This document shows positions 50,043 through 59,734 of a DNA stretch of 64,000 nucleotides, piece by piece. A model generated the notes under the pieces. That model saw only the letters and a program-made list of their open reading frames with translations, was not told where the DNA came from and did not search any database. This DNA comes from Lentzea kentuckyensis (lineage in GTDB: Bacteria; Actinomycetota; Actinomycetes; Mycobacteriales; Pseudonocardiaceae): NCBI RefSeq assembly GCF_002150765.1, contig NZ_MUYM01000087.1, positions 1-64,000 of the forward strand. The letters are read 5' to 3'. Positions within the stretch are counted from its first letter, which is position 1; each line of letters starts with the position of its first letter. The position numbers and the translations under genes are program-made.

Positions 50043-52822
50043 TGGTGTTCCCTTTCTGCGATCACGGGGATGCCTCCGACCGCCGAGTCGAAGAGCGACT
50101 CACGGCCCATCTGGACACCCTTCTGGTACGTGGCGAACCGCTGGCGCAACCGGTCGGCTGACCGGCCGGGGATGGCAGCGGCGGTCGCCAGCTGGGGTGC
50201 CGGTGACGACGGCTTCGGCAGCGAGCCGGGCACCAGGCGCGCCTTCGGGACGCGCTTGGGCAGGCCGTTCTCCGTCGTCTGCGCGGGTGCGCCCTTGTCC
50301 AGCGCGCCTGCTGCGCGCCAGCCCTCGTCCGCCGTCCCCCAGTCGGACTCGGCGAAGTCGGCGACCGCGCGGGGCACCGCCGTTGGTGCCTCGATCTTCA
50401 CGGTGTCCGCGGAACGCTGACGCTTCGGCAGGCCGTTCACCGTCGCGGGTTCCGCGTCTTCTTCCTCGGTGCGGTCCGGCTGCGGTGCCGGAGTGTCCGT
50501 TGTGGAGCGTGCGGCTGGTACATCGGCCGCGGGGGTCTGGAACCACCGCGACAGCGCGTCGTGGGAGATCTCCAGCTCGTCGTCGGAGATCGCGGGGAAG
50601 ATCTCGGTGGCCGGTTCGGCCGGGCGCTCGATCGGCGGCTCGTAGGAGTAACCGTCCTCTCCGGACTCCTCGCTCGCCTCGATCCGAGCGGTGAACAGTC
50701 CGTCCGCGGACGTCTGCTCGATCCGGTGCCGGCCGGAGTTCTCCTCGGCGTTGGCCTGGGACGGCACGACGACCGGGTGCTCCGGCGTCCACTTCGGCAC
50801 ACCGGCGAGGCCTTCGACCCCGGTCGACTCGGCCGCGGAGGGAACCGGGGCGGCCGGCAGGGGCAGCGCGGGCGCCGCTCCCTTGTGCAGCAACGTGATC
50901 GGCAGGATCACCTGCGCGGTGACACCGCCCTCGATGTCGTCGTTGTTCGCCAGCGTCACCCGGATCTCGTGGCGCTTCGCGAGCTGGCCGACCACGTACA
51001 GGCCCATCTCGCGGGCGACGGAGACGTCGACCTCCGGCGGTTCGGCGAGCTTCGCGTTGGACTCGACGATGTCGTCCTCCTGCATGCCGACACCGCGGTC
51101 GTGGATGCGGATCGCGACCTCGCCCTTGCGGGTTTCGATCGTGCGCACGGTGACCTTGGTGGTCGGCTTGGAGAACGCCGTCGCGTTGTCGAGCAGCTCG
51201 GCGATGAGGTGCGCGAGGTCGTTGACCACGCGGCCCTGCACCATCAGGTCCGGCGTCGGCGCGATCTGGACGCGTGCGTACTTCTCCACCTCGGACACCG
51301 CGGCGCCGAGCACCTCGGCGATCGCGACCGGGCGGGTGACGCGGCGGTTGACCGTCGTGCCGGAGAGCACCAGCAGGTTCTCGCTGTTGCGGCGCATCTG
51401 CGTGGCGAGGTGGTCGAGCTCGAACAGCGACGCGAGGTGGTCGGGGTCCTGCTCGTCCTGCTCCAGCCGGTCGATCACGCTGATCTGGCGTTCCACCAAC
51501 GCCTGCGAGCGCCGCGACAGGTTGATGAACATGTCGTTGACGTTCGCGCGCAGGGCCACCTGCTCGACGGCGAGGCGGACGGCTTCGCGTTGCACGAGGT
51601 CGAACGCCCGCGCGACCTGGCCGACCTCTTCGGTGGTGTTGAGCGGCACCGGAACGATCGCCTCTTCCGCGGCGCGTTCCGGGTCGCGGTGCGAACGGAT
51701 CCGGCGAATGGCGTCGGGCAGCTGGTTGCGGGCCACGTCGAGGGCGCTGCGGCGCAGGATGCGCAGCGGCCGCAGCATCGACTGCGCGACCATCGCCATG
51801 AGACCGAACGCGATCAGCAGCGAGATGGCGACCAGCGCGGCGTCGCGCCAGGCGTCCGAGCGGGCCTGCCCGGCGAGCCGGGTGGTCGTCGCGTTGGCCT
51901 GGTTCTCCAGTTCGATCGCGACCTCGCGAACCAGGTTCGCGGTGTCCTCACCGATCTTGAGGACCTCGGCGTCCGTGATGGACACCGGCTTGCGCTCACC
52001 GTCCTGCGCGAGCGCGAGCTTCACCAGCCGGTTGCGGCCGTCCACGGACGCACCGGACACGACGTCCTGGAACTTCTGCCGGTTCGCCGGCGAGGCCACG
52101 TCGTTGAACTCGGTGAACGCGGCGTCCAGCCGGGACTGCGCGGCCCGCAGCTCGTCCGCGGCACCGGGCGCGAAGCTCTTGCGCAGCGCGGTGGACGTGA
52201 GGATCGAGTTCTGCTGGCCGAGCTGTTCCTGCGCGAGGTAGAGCGCCTGCGCGGCGGTGGCCAGCGGCACGATCGCGGGCTCGCTCAGGCTGGAGATCGC
52301 GGCGCGGTGCACCTGGCTCAGCGAAGCGATGATCTGGTTGTACGCACCGACGACGGCGATGTCGGGGTACTTGGTGCTCAGCAGGGTGACGCGCAGGGCC
52401 GCGAGTCCGTCGAGCGACTGCAGCGACTTGGTGAACGCCTCGTTGAGGGGCGCGCTCAAGGCCGTGGTCGTCGAGCCCGCTTCCCGGTACCTGACGAGTT
52501 CGTTGTCCGTGAGGCCGGTGCGGGCGGCGTGCTCGGGGCACGCGTTCTGCCTGCCGGCGGCCACACACTGCACTGCCCAGTCGCGCTCGACCTGGAGCGC
52601 GCTCTCCACCTTCGCGGCCTGATGGCTCACCGCAAGCTCGCGCTGGACGGTGCCGAAGAGCTCGACGTCGTCGAGCTGGGTGTTCAGACGCAGGCCCGCG
52701 AGAGTCGCGGTACTCAACGCCGGAACCAACAACACCACCGCGAGCTTGCTCCGCAGCCGCCAGTTGCGTAGGCGGAACCGGTCGATGCCTCGCTGGTCCT
52801 CACGACCGCGCACCGTCAACAC
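50039..52822 (-). CDS. cvnA: Conservon sensor kinase-like protein CvnA
   Basis: This 927-residue protein has an N-terminal membrane segment, an extracellular NIT (nitrate/nitrite-sensing-like) region, a second membrane segment (about 330-350), a HAMP-like linker, and a histidine-kinase-like ATPase domain ([12 protein letters not shown]-box; DRGVGM G1 box). A Pro/Glu-rich C-terminal tail of about 300 residues carries two GLPKR motifs. It fits the CvnA component. No typical response regulator accompanies it, as is usual in conservons. GTG start preceded by GGGGCGGGGA. The 212 bases upstream contain its promoter region and the terminator of the next gene. Confidence 0.93.
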   Translation of the reverse strand: MLTVRGREDQRGIDRFRLRNWRLRSKLAVVLLVPALSTATLAGLRLNTQLDDVELFGTVQRELAVSHQAAKVESALQVERDWAVQCVAAGRQNACPEHAARTGLTDNELVRYREAGSTTTALSAPLNEAFTKSLQSLDGLAALRVTLLSTKYPDIAVVGAYNQIIASLSQVHRAAISSLSEPAIVPLATAAQALYLAQEQLGQQNSILTSTALRKSFAPGAADELRAAQSRLDAAFTEFNDVASPANRQKFQDVVSGASVDGRNRLVKLALAQDGERKPVSITDAEVLKIGEDTANLVREVAIELENQANATTTRLAGQARSDAWRDAALVAISLLIAFGLMAMVAQSMLRPLRILRRSALDVARNQLPDAIRRIRSHRDPERAAEEAIVPVPLNTTEEVGQVARAFDLVQREAVRLAVEQVALRANVNDMFINLSRRSQALVERQISVIDRLEQDEQDPDHLASLFELDHLATQMRRNSENLLVLSGTTVNRRVTRPVAIAEVLGAAVSEVEKYARVQIAPTPDLMVQGRVVNDLAHLIAELLDNATAFSKPTTKVTVRTIETRKGEVAIRIHDRGVGMQEDDIVESNAKLAEPPEVDVSVAREMGLYVVGQLAKRHEIRVTLANNDDIEGGVTAQVILPITLLHKGAAPALPLPAAPVPSAAESTGVEGLAGVPKWTPEHPVVVPSQANAEENSGRHRIEQTSADGLFTARIEASEESGEDGYSYEPPIERPAEPATEIFPAISDDELEISHDALSRWFQTPAADVPAARSTTDTPAPQPDRTEEEDAEPATVNGLPKRQRSADTVKIEAPTAVPRAVADFAESDWGTADEGWRAAGALDKGAPAQTTENGLPKRVPKARLVPGSLPKPSSPAPQLATAAAIPGRSADRLRQRFATYQKGVQMGRESLFDSAVGGIPVIAEREHQ

Positions 52823-52985
52823 TCCCCGCCCCGTTTAATAGCTGCAAACCTGGTGGATCTTGGAGTAAAACACGCTGTTCTCATACCGCCGTTCGGACGA
52901 CAAAACAGCTGGTTTTGGAATCAACGACTTTGACCGGGGCGGCTAAACGGCCCCCAAGCGATAATTCATACGGACGAAACGATGT

Positions 52986-53028
52986 GCGCGGGCGACCGCG
53001 ATCACGGCGTGATCACAGCCACCCGCGC
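52986..53028 (-). terminator. Long hairpin downstream of the NMT1-type lipoprotein gene
   Basis: Two 21-base arms (core CGATCACG / CGTGATC) with a one-base centre pair at 17 of 21 positions. The differences are single changes that leave G-U pairing in the leftward transcript for most. It lies 6 bases after the lipoprotein gene's stop. Likely terminator of that gene. Confidence 0.6.
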
Positions 53029-53034
53029 TGTTCG

Positions 53035-54051
53035 TCAACTGCCGGAAGGCTGGATGAGCATCGGCTTGACGTCGAGCTCCTTGTCCAGCAGCCCGTATCG
53101 CTGCATCAGCTGCACGACCCGCTGCAGCCGCGTCTGGTCGAGCGTGGTCGGGAAGGCGCCGAAGTGGACAAGACCTGCGGTTTCCTTGTCGACCTTGGCG
53201 TACTCGACGAGCAGCGGCTCGACCGTGGGGCGGTCGGCGGCGTCGGCCTGACCCTTGGCGATCGCGCGCTGGAAGGCAGCCACCGTCTTGGGGTTGTTCT
53301 TGGCGAAGTCGCCGCTGGTCGCGTAGCCCGCGATCGGGATGTTGTCGGTCGGGCCGGAGGCCGCGTCCAGCACCTTGATCTGCCCGGCGACGCGCTGTGC
53401 GCGGGTGATGAACGGCTCGACCATGAAGGCCGCGTCAACGGTCTTGTTCGCGACCGCCGCCTGCATGTCCGGGAACGGCATCTCCTTGAACTTGACCGAG
53501 CCGACGTCCACGTTCGCGGCTTCGAGCGTCGCCTTCGCGGTCAGCTCCGCGATGTTCTTGAACGTGTTGATCGCGATGGTCTTGCCCGCGAGGTCAGCCG
53601 GCCCCTTGATGGCCGAGTCACCGGCCGCCAAGATCAGGAACATGTCGGGTTTTGCCTGGTAGCCGTCGGCGATGAGCTTGATGCCGTCGACCGCCTTGGC
53701 CGCGTCCTTCGACTGGGCGGCGAAGAACGAGACCCAGTTGCCGAACGTGAAGTCCAGCTCCTTGTTGATCAGGCCGGGGATCGCCTGAGCACCACCCTGG
53801 ATGGTCTTGAGCTCGACCTCGAGACCCTCCTTCTCGAAGTACTTCTTCTTGATCGCCACGTGGACGGACGCCACGTCGAGGATCGGCAGGACCCCCAGGG
53901 TGATCTTGGCCTTCTCGACCTGGCCGTTGCCGTTGGCGTCGGCGGGGGCCGGGGTCTCTTTGCCGCCGAGCAGGCCACAACTCGCCACGGTGGCGAGCAG
54001 CGTGGCAAGGGCGATGCCACGGACGGCGATGCGGCGGACTCTTCGAGTCAT
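53035..54051 (-). CDS. NMT1/taurine-type ABC substrate-binding lipoprotein, orphan
   Basis: A 338-residue lipoprotein (lipobox LATVASC) of the NMT1/SsuA type: ITLGVLPILDVASVHVAIKK, PGLINKELDFTFGNWVSFFA and AGYATSGDFAKNNPKTVAAF. Binds small oxyanion- or amine-type ligands such as sulfonates, nitrate or pyrimidine precursors. No permease or ATPase gene adjoins it. AGGAGAG precedes the ATG. The long frame upstream is not family sequence. Confidence 0.88.
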   Translation of the reverse strand: MTRRVRRIAVRGIALATLLATVASCGLLGGKETPAPADANGNGQVEKAKITLGVLPILDVASVHVAIKKKYFEKEGLEVELKTIQGGAQAIPGLINKELDFTFGNWVSFFAAQSKDAAKAVDGIKLIADGYQAKPDMFLILAAGDSAIKGPADLAGKTIAINTFKNIAELTAKATLEAANVDVGSVKFKEMPFPDMQAAVANKTVDAAFMVEPFITRAQRVAGQIKVLDAASGPTDNIPIAGYATSGDFAKNNPKTVAAFQRAIAKGQADAADRPTVEPLLVEYAKVDKETAGLVHFGAFPTTLDQTRLQRVVQLMQRYGLLDKELDVKPMLIQPSGS

Positions 54052-54225
54052 CGGGAGCACTCTCCTGTCGGAGCGGTGTCGTCGTTGCGGGGAGATCGCG
54101 ACGGTCAACCACTCAGAGTAATGATGCTGCTCCAAAAGACCCCAGTTGACCGACACGAGCAGGTTCCAGTCCACTACCTGCGGTGAGCATCTAAGCACAG
54201 CAGGTCTAGGGCTAGGAGAACCCAG

Positions 54226-55395
54226 TTGAAGAGCGCTGTAGCCATTGTCGGCGCCGGGCCCGCCGGTCTGACCTTGGCAAACCTGATCCAGCAGTCAGGT
54301 ATCGACTGCGTCGTCCTGGAAAAAGCTAGTCGCACCCAGGTGGAAACCCGGCCACGCGCGGGAGTCCTGGAACATCGCTCTGTAACCATGCTGGAGTCAC
54401 TCGGACTGGCAGATCGTTTGCTGATGGAAGCAGACCGTCACGGAACGTGTGAATTCCGCGTGAACGGCCAGGCGTTCCAGGTGGCGTACAGCGACCTGTA
54501 TGGCGACCGCCAGCACTACGTCTACCCCCAGCAGGAAGTCGTCAAGGACCTCATCGGGTCATTCCTGGACGCCGGAGGTGACATCCGATTCTCGGTCAGC
54601 GACGTGGAGTTGCGGGATCTGACGTCTTCTACGCCGTCCGTGGCCTTCACCAGCGCAGACGGGGTACGCGAGACCGTCAGGCCCGACTTCGTCGCGGGAT
54701 GTGACGGGTTTCACGGAGTATGCCGTCCGAGCATTCCTGAAGGAGTGCTCACGGAATTCACACATCACCACGGAATCGAGTGGCTCGCCATTCTTGCGGA
54801 GGCCCCTCCGTCGACTAAAGCCATCATTTACGCGCTGCACGAGGACGGTTTCGCGGGACACATGCTGCGGTCCCCGACCATTTCTCGCTTCTATCTCCAG
54901 GTACCGGTCGGAACCAAAGCGTCAGATTGGTCGGACGAACAGGTCTGGGAAGCACTCCACAAGCGGTTCGCACTGCAGGGCTCCCCGTGGTCGCTGACCG
55001 AGGGGAAGATCATCGAAAAGCGCGTCCTGGACATGCGCAGCCACGTGGTGGAGCCCATGTCGCACGGCCGGCTGTATCTGCTGGGTGACGCAGCCCACAT
55101 CATCACTCCGGTCGGCGCCAAGGGCATGAACCTCGCGATGAACGACGCCGCAACGTTCGGACGTGCGCTGACGGAGTTCTACGCGACCGGATCCGAGACC
55201 GGTCTCAAGACCTACTCGGAGGACTGCCTGCGTCGTGTGTGGCGCGCCCAGGAGTTCTCCCAGTGGATGGTGAACATGATCCACACCGATGTGAGCTCGC
55301 CGTTCTTCGGACGGTTGGCCCAGGCGAGGCTGGAGCACCTGGCCGAGTCGCCGGCCTACCGGGCAACGTTCGCGGAGAACTACGTCGGCCCATGA
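54226..55395 (+). CDS. pobA: p-Hydroxybenzoate 3-monooxygenase-like flavoprotein
   Basis: A 389-residue class A flavoprotein monooxygenase aligned along its whole length with PobA: GAGPAGLTLANLI, RPRAGVLEHRSVTML, GCDGFHGVCRPSIP, GDAAHIITPVGAKGMNLAMN and C-terminal ENYVGP. By alignment to PobA, the equivalents of Tyr201, Arg214, Arg220, Tyr222, Pro293 and Tyr385 are kept, but Ser212 is Met. Ser212 binds the substrate carboxylate, so a related phenol may be the true substrate. TTG start with AGGAGA six bases upstream. The gene looks less GC-rich than its neighbours. Confidence 0.85.
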   Translation: MKSAVAIVGAGPAGLTLANLIQQSGIDCVVLEKASRTQVETRPRAGVLEHRSVTMLESLGLADRLLMEADRHGTCEFRVNGQAFQVAYSDLYGDRQHYVYPQQEVVKDLIGSFLDAGGDIRFSVSDVELRDLTSSTPSVAFTSADGVRETVRPDFVAGCDGFHGVCRPSIPEGVLTEFTHHHGIEWLAILAEAPPSTKAIIYALHEDGFAGHMLRSPTISRFYLQVPVGTKASDWSDEQVWEALHKRFALQGSPWSLTEGKIIEKRVLDMRSHVVEPMSHGRLYLLGDAAHIITPVGAKGMNLAMNDAATFGRALTEFYATGSETGLKTYSEDCLRRVWRAQEFSQWMVNMIHTDVSSPFFGRLAQARLEHLAESPAYRATFAENYVGP

Positions 55396-55570
55396 GGGCT
55401 CACATCTCCCCCTGTGGGGTGAGTCCCCCGTCTCCCCTAACGAGTGAACCGAACCCCCTAGGGATCTCATTTCGTCACAATCTGGGGCCAACTCCCGATG
55501 CTGGGGGATGTCGTTCATCCATACGGTTCAACACGACATCCCCCGATCCACTCTCAGGAGCTTGAGTTCC

Positions 55571-56485
55571 ATGCAGCAGCAGCAGACCGAGACCCCCACC
55601 GTGCAGACCAGCCCCACCACGGCGCAGGCGGGCCCCGCCACCGTCGAGACCGGCGGCACCACGGTGCAGGCCGCTGAGCCGGCCACCCTGCACGACTTCA
55701 CCCTCGGCCTGCTGACCGACCTGGACGCCCGTGAGGCGTTCCAGCAGGACCCGCTGGGCTGCCTCGAAGCCGCGGGTCTCAGCGACATCACCGCCGCCGA
55801 CGTGCAGGACATCCTGCCGCTGGTCCTCGACGCCGCCTCCGTCCCGAACGTCGACGTGCTCGACAGCGTCCTCGGCGGCAACGAGCTGCCCGCCGTCGAC
55901 AGCCTCCTGCAGATCGCGGGCAACGCCGAGGGTGTCACCGGCCTGGCCGGCGTGGGCGACGTGGCCGGCATCGCCGCCCCCTCCGCGCTCACCGCCCTGG
56001 TCTCCGACTTCTCCGGCCTCGGCGACGTGTCGGGCACCCTCGACGCCACGGTCTCGCAGGCCACCGGCCTCGTCCCGAACGTCGCGAACGTCGCGGACCT
56101 CTCGAACGTCTCGGACCTGTCGAACGTCACGGACCTCGCCTCCGACAACGCGCTCGTCGGCAAGGTCACCGACATCGCGGGCGTCGACGGTCTGCACGGT
56201 CTCGGCAGCGTGCACGACGTCTCCGACGTGCTCGTCAAGGACATCAACACCGACGTGCTGGTCAAGGACGTCGCCGACGTGGCCGGCGTCGCGCACCTGG
56301 ACGTCTCGGACGTCGCGGACGTGTCCCACGTGGGCGACGTGACCCACAACGTCGTGCAGAACGTCGCGCAGGTCGGCGACGTGCACCACGACCTCGGTCA
56401 GGTCATCGGTGACGTCAAGGTCGCCGACATCGACCTGCTCGACGGTGGCATCGGCAACCACAACAACTTCGACATCCACCTCTGA
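55571..56485 (+). CDS. IniB N-terminal-domain repeat protein
   Basis: This 304-residue protein has the IniB-like N-terminal motif (LHDFTLGLLTDLDAREAFQQ; DPLGCLEAAGLSDITAADVQ; DILPLVLDA) at about 36-95. A long tail follows with repeated short units, such as NVADLSNVSDLSNVTDLA and DVADVSHVGDVTHNV. There is no signal peptide. IniB-type genes respond to cell-wall stress in mycobacteria. The ATG start gives MQQQQTE; an upstream ATG at 55508 is less likely. The 175-base region upstream holds its promoter and no gene. Confidence 0.85.
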   Translation: MQQQQTETPTVQTSPTTAQAGPATVETGGTTVQAAEPATLHDFTLGLLTDLDAREAFQQDPLGCLEAAGLSDITAADVQDILPLVLDAASVPNVDVLDSVLGGNELPAVDSLLQIAGNAEGVTGLAGVGDVAGIAAPSALTALVSDFSGLGDVSGTLDATVSQATGLVPNVANVADLSNVSDLSNVTDLASDNALVGKVTDIAGVDGLHGLGSVHDVSDVLVKDINTDVLVKDVADVAGVAHLDVSDVADVSHVGDVTHNVVQNVAQVGDVHHDLGQVIGDVKVADIDLLDGGIGNHNNFDIHL

Positions 56486-56534
56486 GTCGTCACCGAGTAG
56501 TACAGCGTCGCGGCTTGGTTCTGGCGCTTGCCCC

Positions 56535-56589
56535 GTGGATGAAGGGTCCCTTCATCGACCTGAGGTGGATGAAGGGACCCTTCATCCAC
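56535..56589 (+). terminator. 22-base inverted repeat built from two palindromes
   Basis: The left arm GTGGATGAAGGGTCCCTTCA (56535-56556) and right arm (56568-56589) are perfect 22-base complements around an 11-base loop. Each arm is itself near-palindromic around GGGTCCC or GGGACCC, so the element can fold in two ways. It sits about 50 bases after the IniB-like stop and is probably its terminator or a dispersed genomic repeat. Confidence 0.6.
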
Positions 56590-56637
56590 AACCGGGAGCA
56601 CAACTAAGCCGCGACAACCAACTAGTCACCCGAATAC

Positions 56638-56672
56638 GAAGCCCCGGCCCGCATCCAGCGGTCCGGGGCTTC
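56638..56672 (-). terminator. Terminator hairpin of the MacAB-like operon
   Basis: GAAGCCCCGG and CCGGGGCTTC form ten-base perfect arms with a 15-base loop, 23 bases after the permease stop in its direction. It resembles a GC-rich intrinsic terminator without a T-run. With the neighbouring 22-base inverted repeat it separates two convergent units. Confidence 0.6.
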
Positions 56673-56694
56673 GCCGGCAACGGGCCTCGCCTCT

Positions 56695-58023
56695 CTAGGC
56701 CCGCATGACTGTGGCGATCGGGATCCGCGCCGCGCGGATGGCCGGGATGAGCCCGCCCAGCACACCGGCGACCAGACCCGCGATCACACCGGCGACCCCC
56801 GCCTCCCACGGGAAGGCGGTGCCCTGCAACGACGGGAAGCGGTGGCCGAACATCATCAGCGCGACCTGCAGGCCCGCCGCGCCCGCGCCGATCGCCAGCG
56901 CGGCGGTCAGCAGGCCGGTCAGCAGCGTCTCGGCGAGCACGATGCCGGCCAGCAGCAGGCGGGACATTCCCACCGCGCGGCGCAGGGCGAACTCCTCCAC
57001 GCGCTCGCCGACCGTGGCGAGACCGACGTTCAGGATGCCCGCGACGCCGATCAGCAGCACCAGGAACGCCATGCCGAGGAAGATCAGCCGCAGGATCTTC
57101 AGCTCGGACTCCATGCGCTCCTTGGAGTTCACCGCCTGAAAGTGCAGATTCTGCTGGTCGATCCCGGCACCGATGAGCTTGGCCCTGAGCAGCTGCTGCA
57201 GGTCGTCGGATCCCGGCTGGAGGTAGATCTCCAGACCGGTACCGCCGCCGTTGAACCTGTTGGCCTCGCTGGTCTCGGCGGCGGCCGGCATCCACGTGCG
57301 CAGCTCGTCGAGGCGCAGGTAGATCCGCGGCTGCATGTAGCCGTCCTGCACGACGCCGGCGATCTGCGGCGTCACGTGGTGGGTGGCGCCGTCGATCATC
57401 ATCTCGCCCGGGATGCGGTACTGCTTGAGCCCCTTGGCGGCTTCCTCGTTCAGCACGATCCGCGGCGCGAGCGACGGGGCCGAGGTGAAGTCGAGCCAGC
57501 TGCCGGAGACCGGGCGGAACGGCTTGAACGGCCGGATGTCGCCGGTCAGTGCGACCATGCTGACCTCGATCGCCTGGCCGTCCGGCTTCTTCTCCGGCTG
57601 CTTCTGCTCGTGGCACACGCCGGTGGAGTCGCAGATCATCGAGGGGCCGCCGTAGCTGCCGCCCTGGTTCGCGTACTCGAACGGCATGCCGCCCTCGTTG
57701 ATCGGCCGCACGCCCGGCTCGCCGATGATCGCCTTCGAGCTGATCATCGCGACCGCGTCGGGGCGGCCCTTCAGCGTGGTCTCGACGATCCCCGGCGCGC
57801 CCTTCTCGCCGGGGATGTAGCCCATGATCGTGCCGTCCTTGCCGGCCTGGAGCTCGACGTCGGTGAGCATCGCGCGTTCGGCGATCTCCGAACCCGCCTG
57901 CACCGCGACGACCGCGAGCACGCCGAGGAACAGCGAGACCATCGACAGGAACGTGCGCAGTTTTCGGGCACGGATGCCCTGTCCGCCGATGACCAGGGCG
58001 GACCGGAACTTGCCGGAAAGCAT
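56695..58023 (-). CDS. MacB/FtsX-type ABC permease
   Basis: A 442-residue permease with an N-terminal membrane segment, a large extracellular domain (about 45-310) and three C-terminal segments, the MacB/FtsX layout. The final part has the family GERVEEFALRRAVGMSRLLL and GGLIPAIRAARIPIATVMRA motifs. It transmits ATPase movement to the outside, exporting a peptide, lipid or antibiotic or acting in mechanotransmission. The start overlaps the ATPase stop by one base. Confidence 0.9.
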   Translation of the reverse strand: MLSGKFRSALVIGGQGIRARKLRTFLSMVSLFLGVLAVVAVQAGSEIAERAMLTDVELQAGKDGTIMGYIPGEKGAPGIVETTLKGRPDAVAMISSKAIIGEPGVRPINEGGMPFEYANQGGSYGGPSMICDSTGVCHEQKQPEKKPDGQAIEVSMVALTGDIRPFKPFRPVSGSWLDFTSAPSLAPRIVLNEEAAKGLKQYRIPGEMMIDGATHHVTPQIAGVVQDGYMQPRIYLRLDELRTWMPAAAETSEANRFNGGGTGLEIYLQPGSDDLQQLLRAKLIGAGIDQQNLHFQAVNSKERMESELKILRLIFLGMAFLVLLIGVAGILNVGLATVGERVEEFALRRAVGMSRLLLAGIVLAETLLTGLLTAALAIGAGAAGLQVALMMFGHRFPSLQGTAFPWEAGVAGVIAGLVAGVLGGLIPAIRAARIPIATVMRA

Positions 58024-58739
58024 CAGTTGAACCGCCCGTCGCGCAGCTCCAGCACGCGGCCCATCTTGCGCGCGTGGTCGTGGTCGTGCGTGACCAGCAC
58101 GAGGCCGCAGCCCCGCCTGGTCGTCTCGAGCAGCACCTCGACGACGAGGTTGCCGGTCTCGGTGTCGAGCGCGCCGGTCGGTTCGTCGGCGAGGATGATG
58201 CGCGGCTGCCGGACGAGCGCGCGGGCGATCGCCACGCGCTGCTGTTCACCGCCGGAAAGCCTGCTGGGCTTGGACTTCGCGAGGTGCGCGATGCCGACCT
58301 GCTCCAGCGCCTCCATCACCTGCTGCCTGCGCTTGCGGCGGGCCGACCAGCCCTGGCCGTTCACCAGCGCCATCGCCACGTTCTGGGCCGCGGTGAGGTG
58401 CTTGAGCAGGAAGAAGCGCTGGAACACGAACCCGAACTCCGCGCTGCGCAACGCCGCGGCCCTGCGCTCCGGCAGCTTCGTGATGTCGTTGCCGTGCAGG
58501 AAGTACTGGCCCTCGTCGGCGCGGTCGAAGAGCCCGATCAGCGACAGCAGCGTGGACTTGCCGGAACCGGAGCGGCCGAGGATCGCCACGCTCTGTCCTG
58601 GTTGGACGGTGAAGTCCACGCCGGACAGGATGGTGCGCGGTTCCCCTTGTCCCTTCAGGACTTTGGTGATGCCGTTGAGCTGGAGCAGCGGAGGCTGAAC
58701 CTGCGGGGCCTGAACCTGAGGCTGGGGCGCGGTCATCAC
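58023..58739 (-). CDS. MacB-type ABC ATPase
   Basis: A 238-residue ATPase with Walker A GRSGSGKST, signature RLSGGEQQRVAIARAL, Walker B IILADEPTGALD and H-loop VTHDHDHARKM, the LolD/MacB class. The N-terminal 20 residues are Pro/Gln-rich. Its start overlaps the adaptor gene stop as ATGA, so the three proteins are coupled. Confidence 0.92.
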   Translation of the reverse strand: MMTAPQPQVQAPQVQPPLLQLNGITKVLKGQGEPRTILSGVDFTVQPGQSVAILGRSGSGKSTLLSLIGLFDRADEGQYFLHGNDITKLPERRAAALRSAEFGFVFQRFFLLKHLTAAQNVAMALVNGQGWSARRKRRQQVMEALEQVGIAHLAKSKPSRLSGGEQQRVAIARALVRQPRIILADEPTGALDTETGNLVVEVLLETTRRGCGLVLVTHDHDHARKMGRVLELRDGRFN

Positions 58740-59734
58740 GGTCCCGTCGGCTTCTGCTGGTCGCCGCCCTGCTGCTGGCCTTCCGGCAGGTTCGGGCCGG
58801 GCACCGCGAGCTCCTCGTCACCGGTGAGACCGGACTTGATCTCGATGACCTTGCCGTCGGTGAGTCCGAGCGTCACGTCCGTCGTGCGGCGCGAGCCGTC
58901 CGGCTGGATGACGTCGACCTTGCCCTTGCCCTGCTGACCGGCCACGGCCTCGACCGGAACCACCAGCGCCTGCGGCGACTTGCCCGTGGTGACCTCGATC
59001 GACGCCGCGGCGCCGTTGATCATCTTCACGTCGGCGGGCGCGGTGCACACGATGCGCAGGCCGGTCGACGCGCTGGGCTGCTGCTGCGGCTGGTCCGGCT
59101 GCTTGGGCTGTTCGGGCTGCTTCGGCTGGTCCTTGGACGCGTCCTTGTTGTCCGGCGTCTGCTGGGGCTTCTCCGGGATGGTGGCCTGCGGCAACGCGGC
59201 GATCGTGCCGAGCACGGTGCACGGGAAGGGGCCGGGCCCGTTCTTGATCTGCGCCGTCACGTCCGTGAGCGCGCCGCTGATCTTGTACGCCTGCTGGCCG
59301 TCGATGTCGCCGACGAGCGCGTAACCCACGTGCTTGGCCGACGCGAGCGGCATGCCCGCGGTCACCGTCGCCTTGTCGTCCACGATCCGGCCGCCGAACG
59401 TGGCACCGGCCGGGATGTCGACGTAGTTCGGCGTCCCGTCCTTCCACACGGTCGCGACCCGGATGGGCTTGGTGGGCGTGCCGTTGGGCGTTGGGACGTC
59501 GAAGTACCGCACCTGGCCGTCGACCGGCGCGACGAGCCCGAACGTCGGGTTCATCTCGACCTTGCCGGAGATGCTGAGCTTGGTGGTCAGGTCCTGCTTG
59601 GTCGGCTTGACCTTGGTCATCGCGGTGCCGCGCGGTGCCAGTTCCGGATTGGCCTGATCCGGACCTGACGGACTGCACGCCGCCACGGTGACCGTGACCA
59701 GCGCGCACAGCGGCGCGAGAAGAATTTTGCGCAC
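58736..59734 (-). CDS. MacA/HlyD-like adaptor lipoprotein
   Basis: A 332-residue lipoprotein (lipobox near LVTVTVAAC) with a split lipoyl/HlyD-like beta domain (SISGKVEMNPTFGLVAPVDG; GLTDGKVIEIKSGLTGDEEL) interrupted by a Pro/Gln-rich insertion. It is the extracytoplasmic adaptor for the MacB-type pair. GTG start, with GGGGGA about six bases before; the longer upstream frame is not family sequence. It is the first gene of the three-gene operon. Confidence 0.85.
   Translation of the reverse strand: MRKILLAPLCALVTVTVAACSPSGPDQANPELAPRGTAMTKVKPTKQDLTTKLSISGKVEMNPTFGLVAPVDGQVRYFDVPTPNGTPTKPIRVATVWKDGTPNYVDIPAGATFGGRIVDDKATVTAGMPLASAKHVGYALVGDIDGQQAYKISGALTDVTAQIKNGPGPFPCTVLGTIAALPQATIPEKPQQTPDNKDASKDQPKQPEQPKQPDQPQQQPSASTGLRIVCTAPADVKMINGAAASIEVTTGKSPQALVVPVEAVAGQQGKGKVDVIQPDGSRRTTDVTLGLTDGKVIEIKSGLTGDEELAVPGPNLPEGQQQGGDQQKPTGP

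Noticed and set aside
50561-52771. Rightward frame opposite cvnA
   Set aside because: Shadow frame; the conservon kinase motifs on the other strand are decisive.
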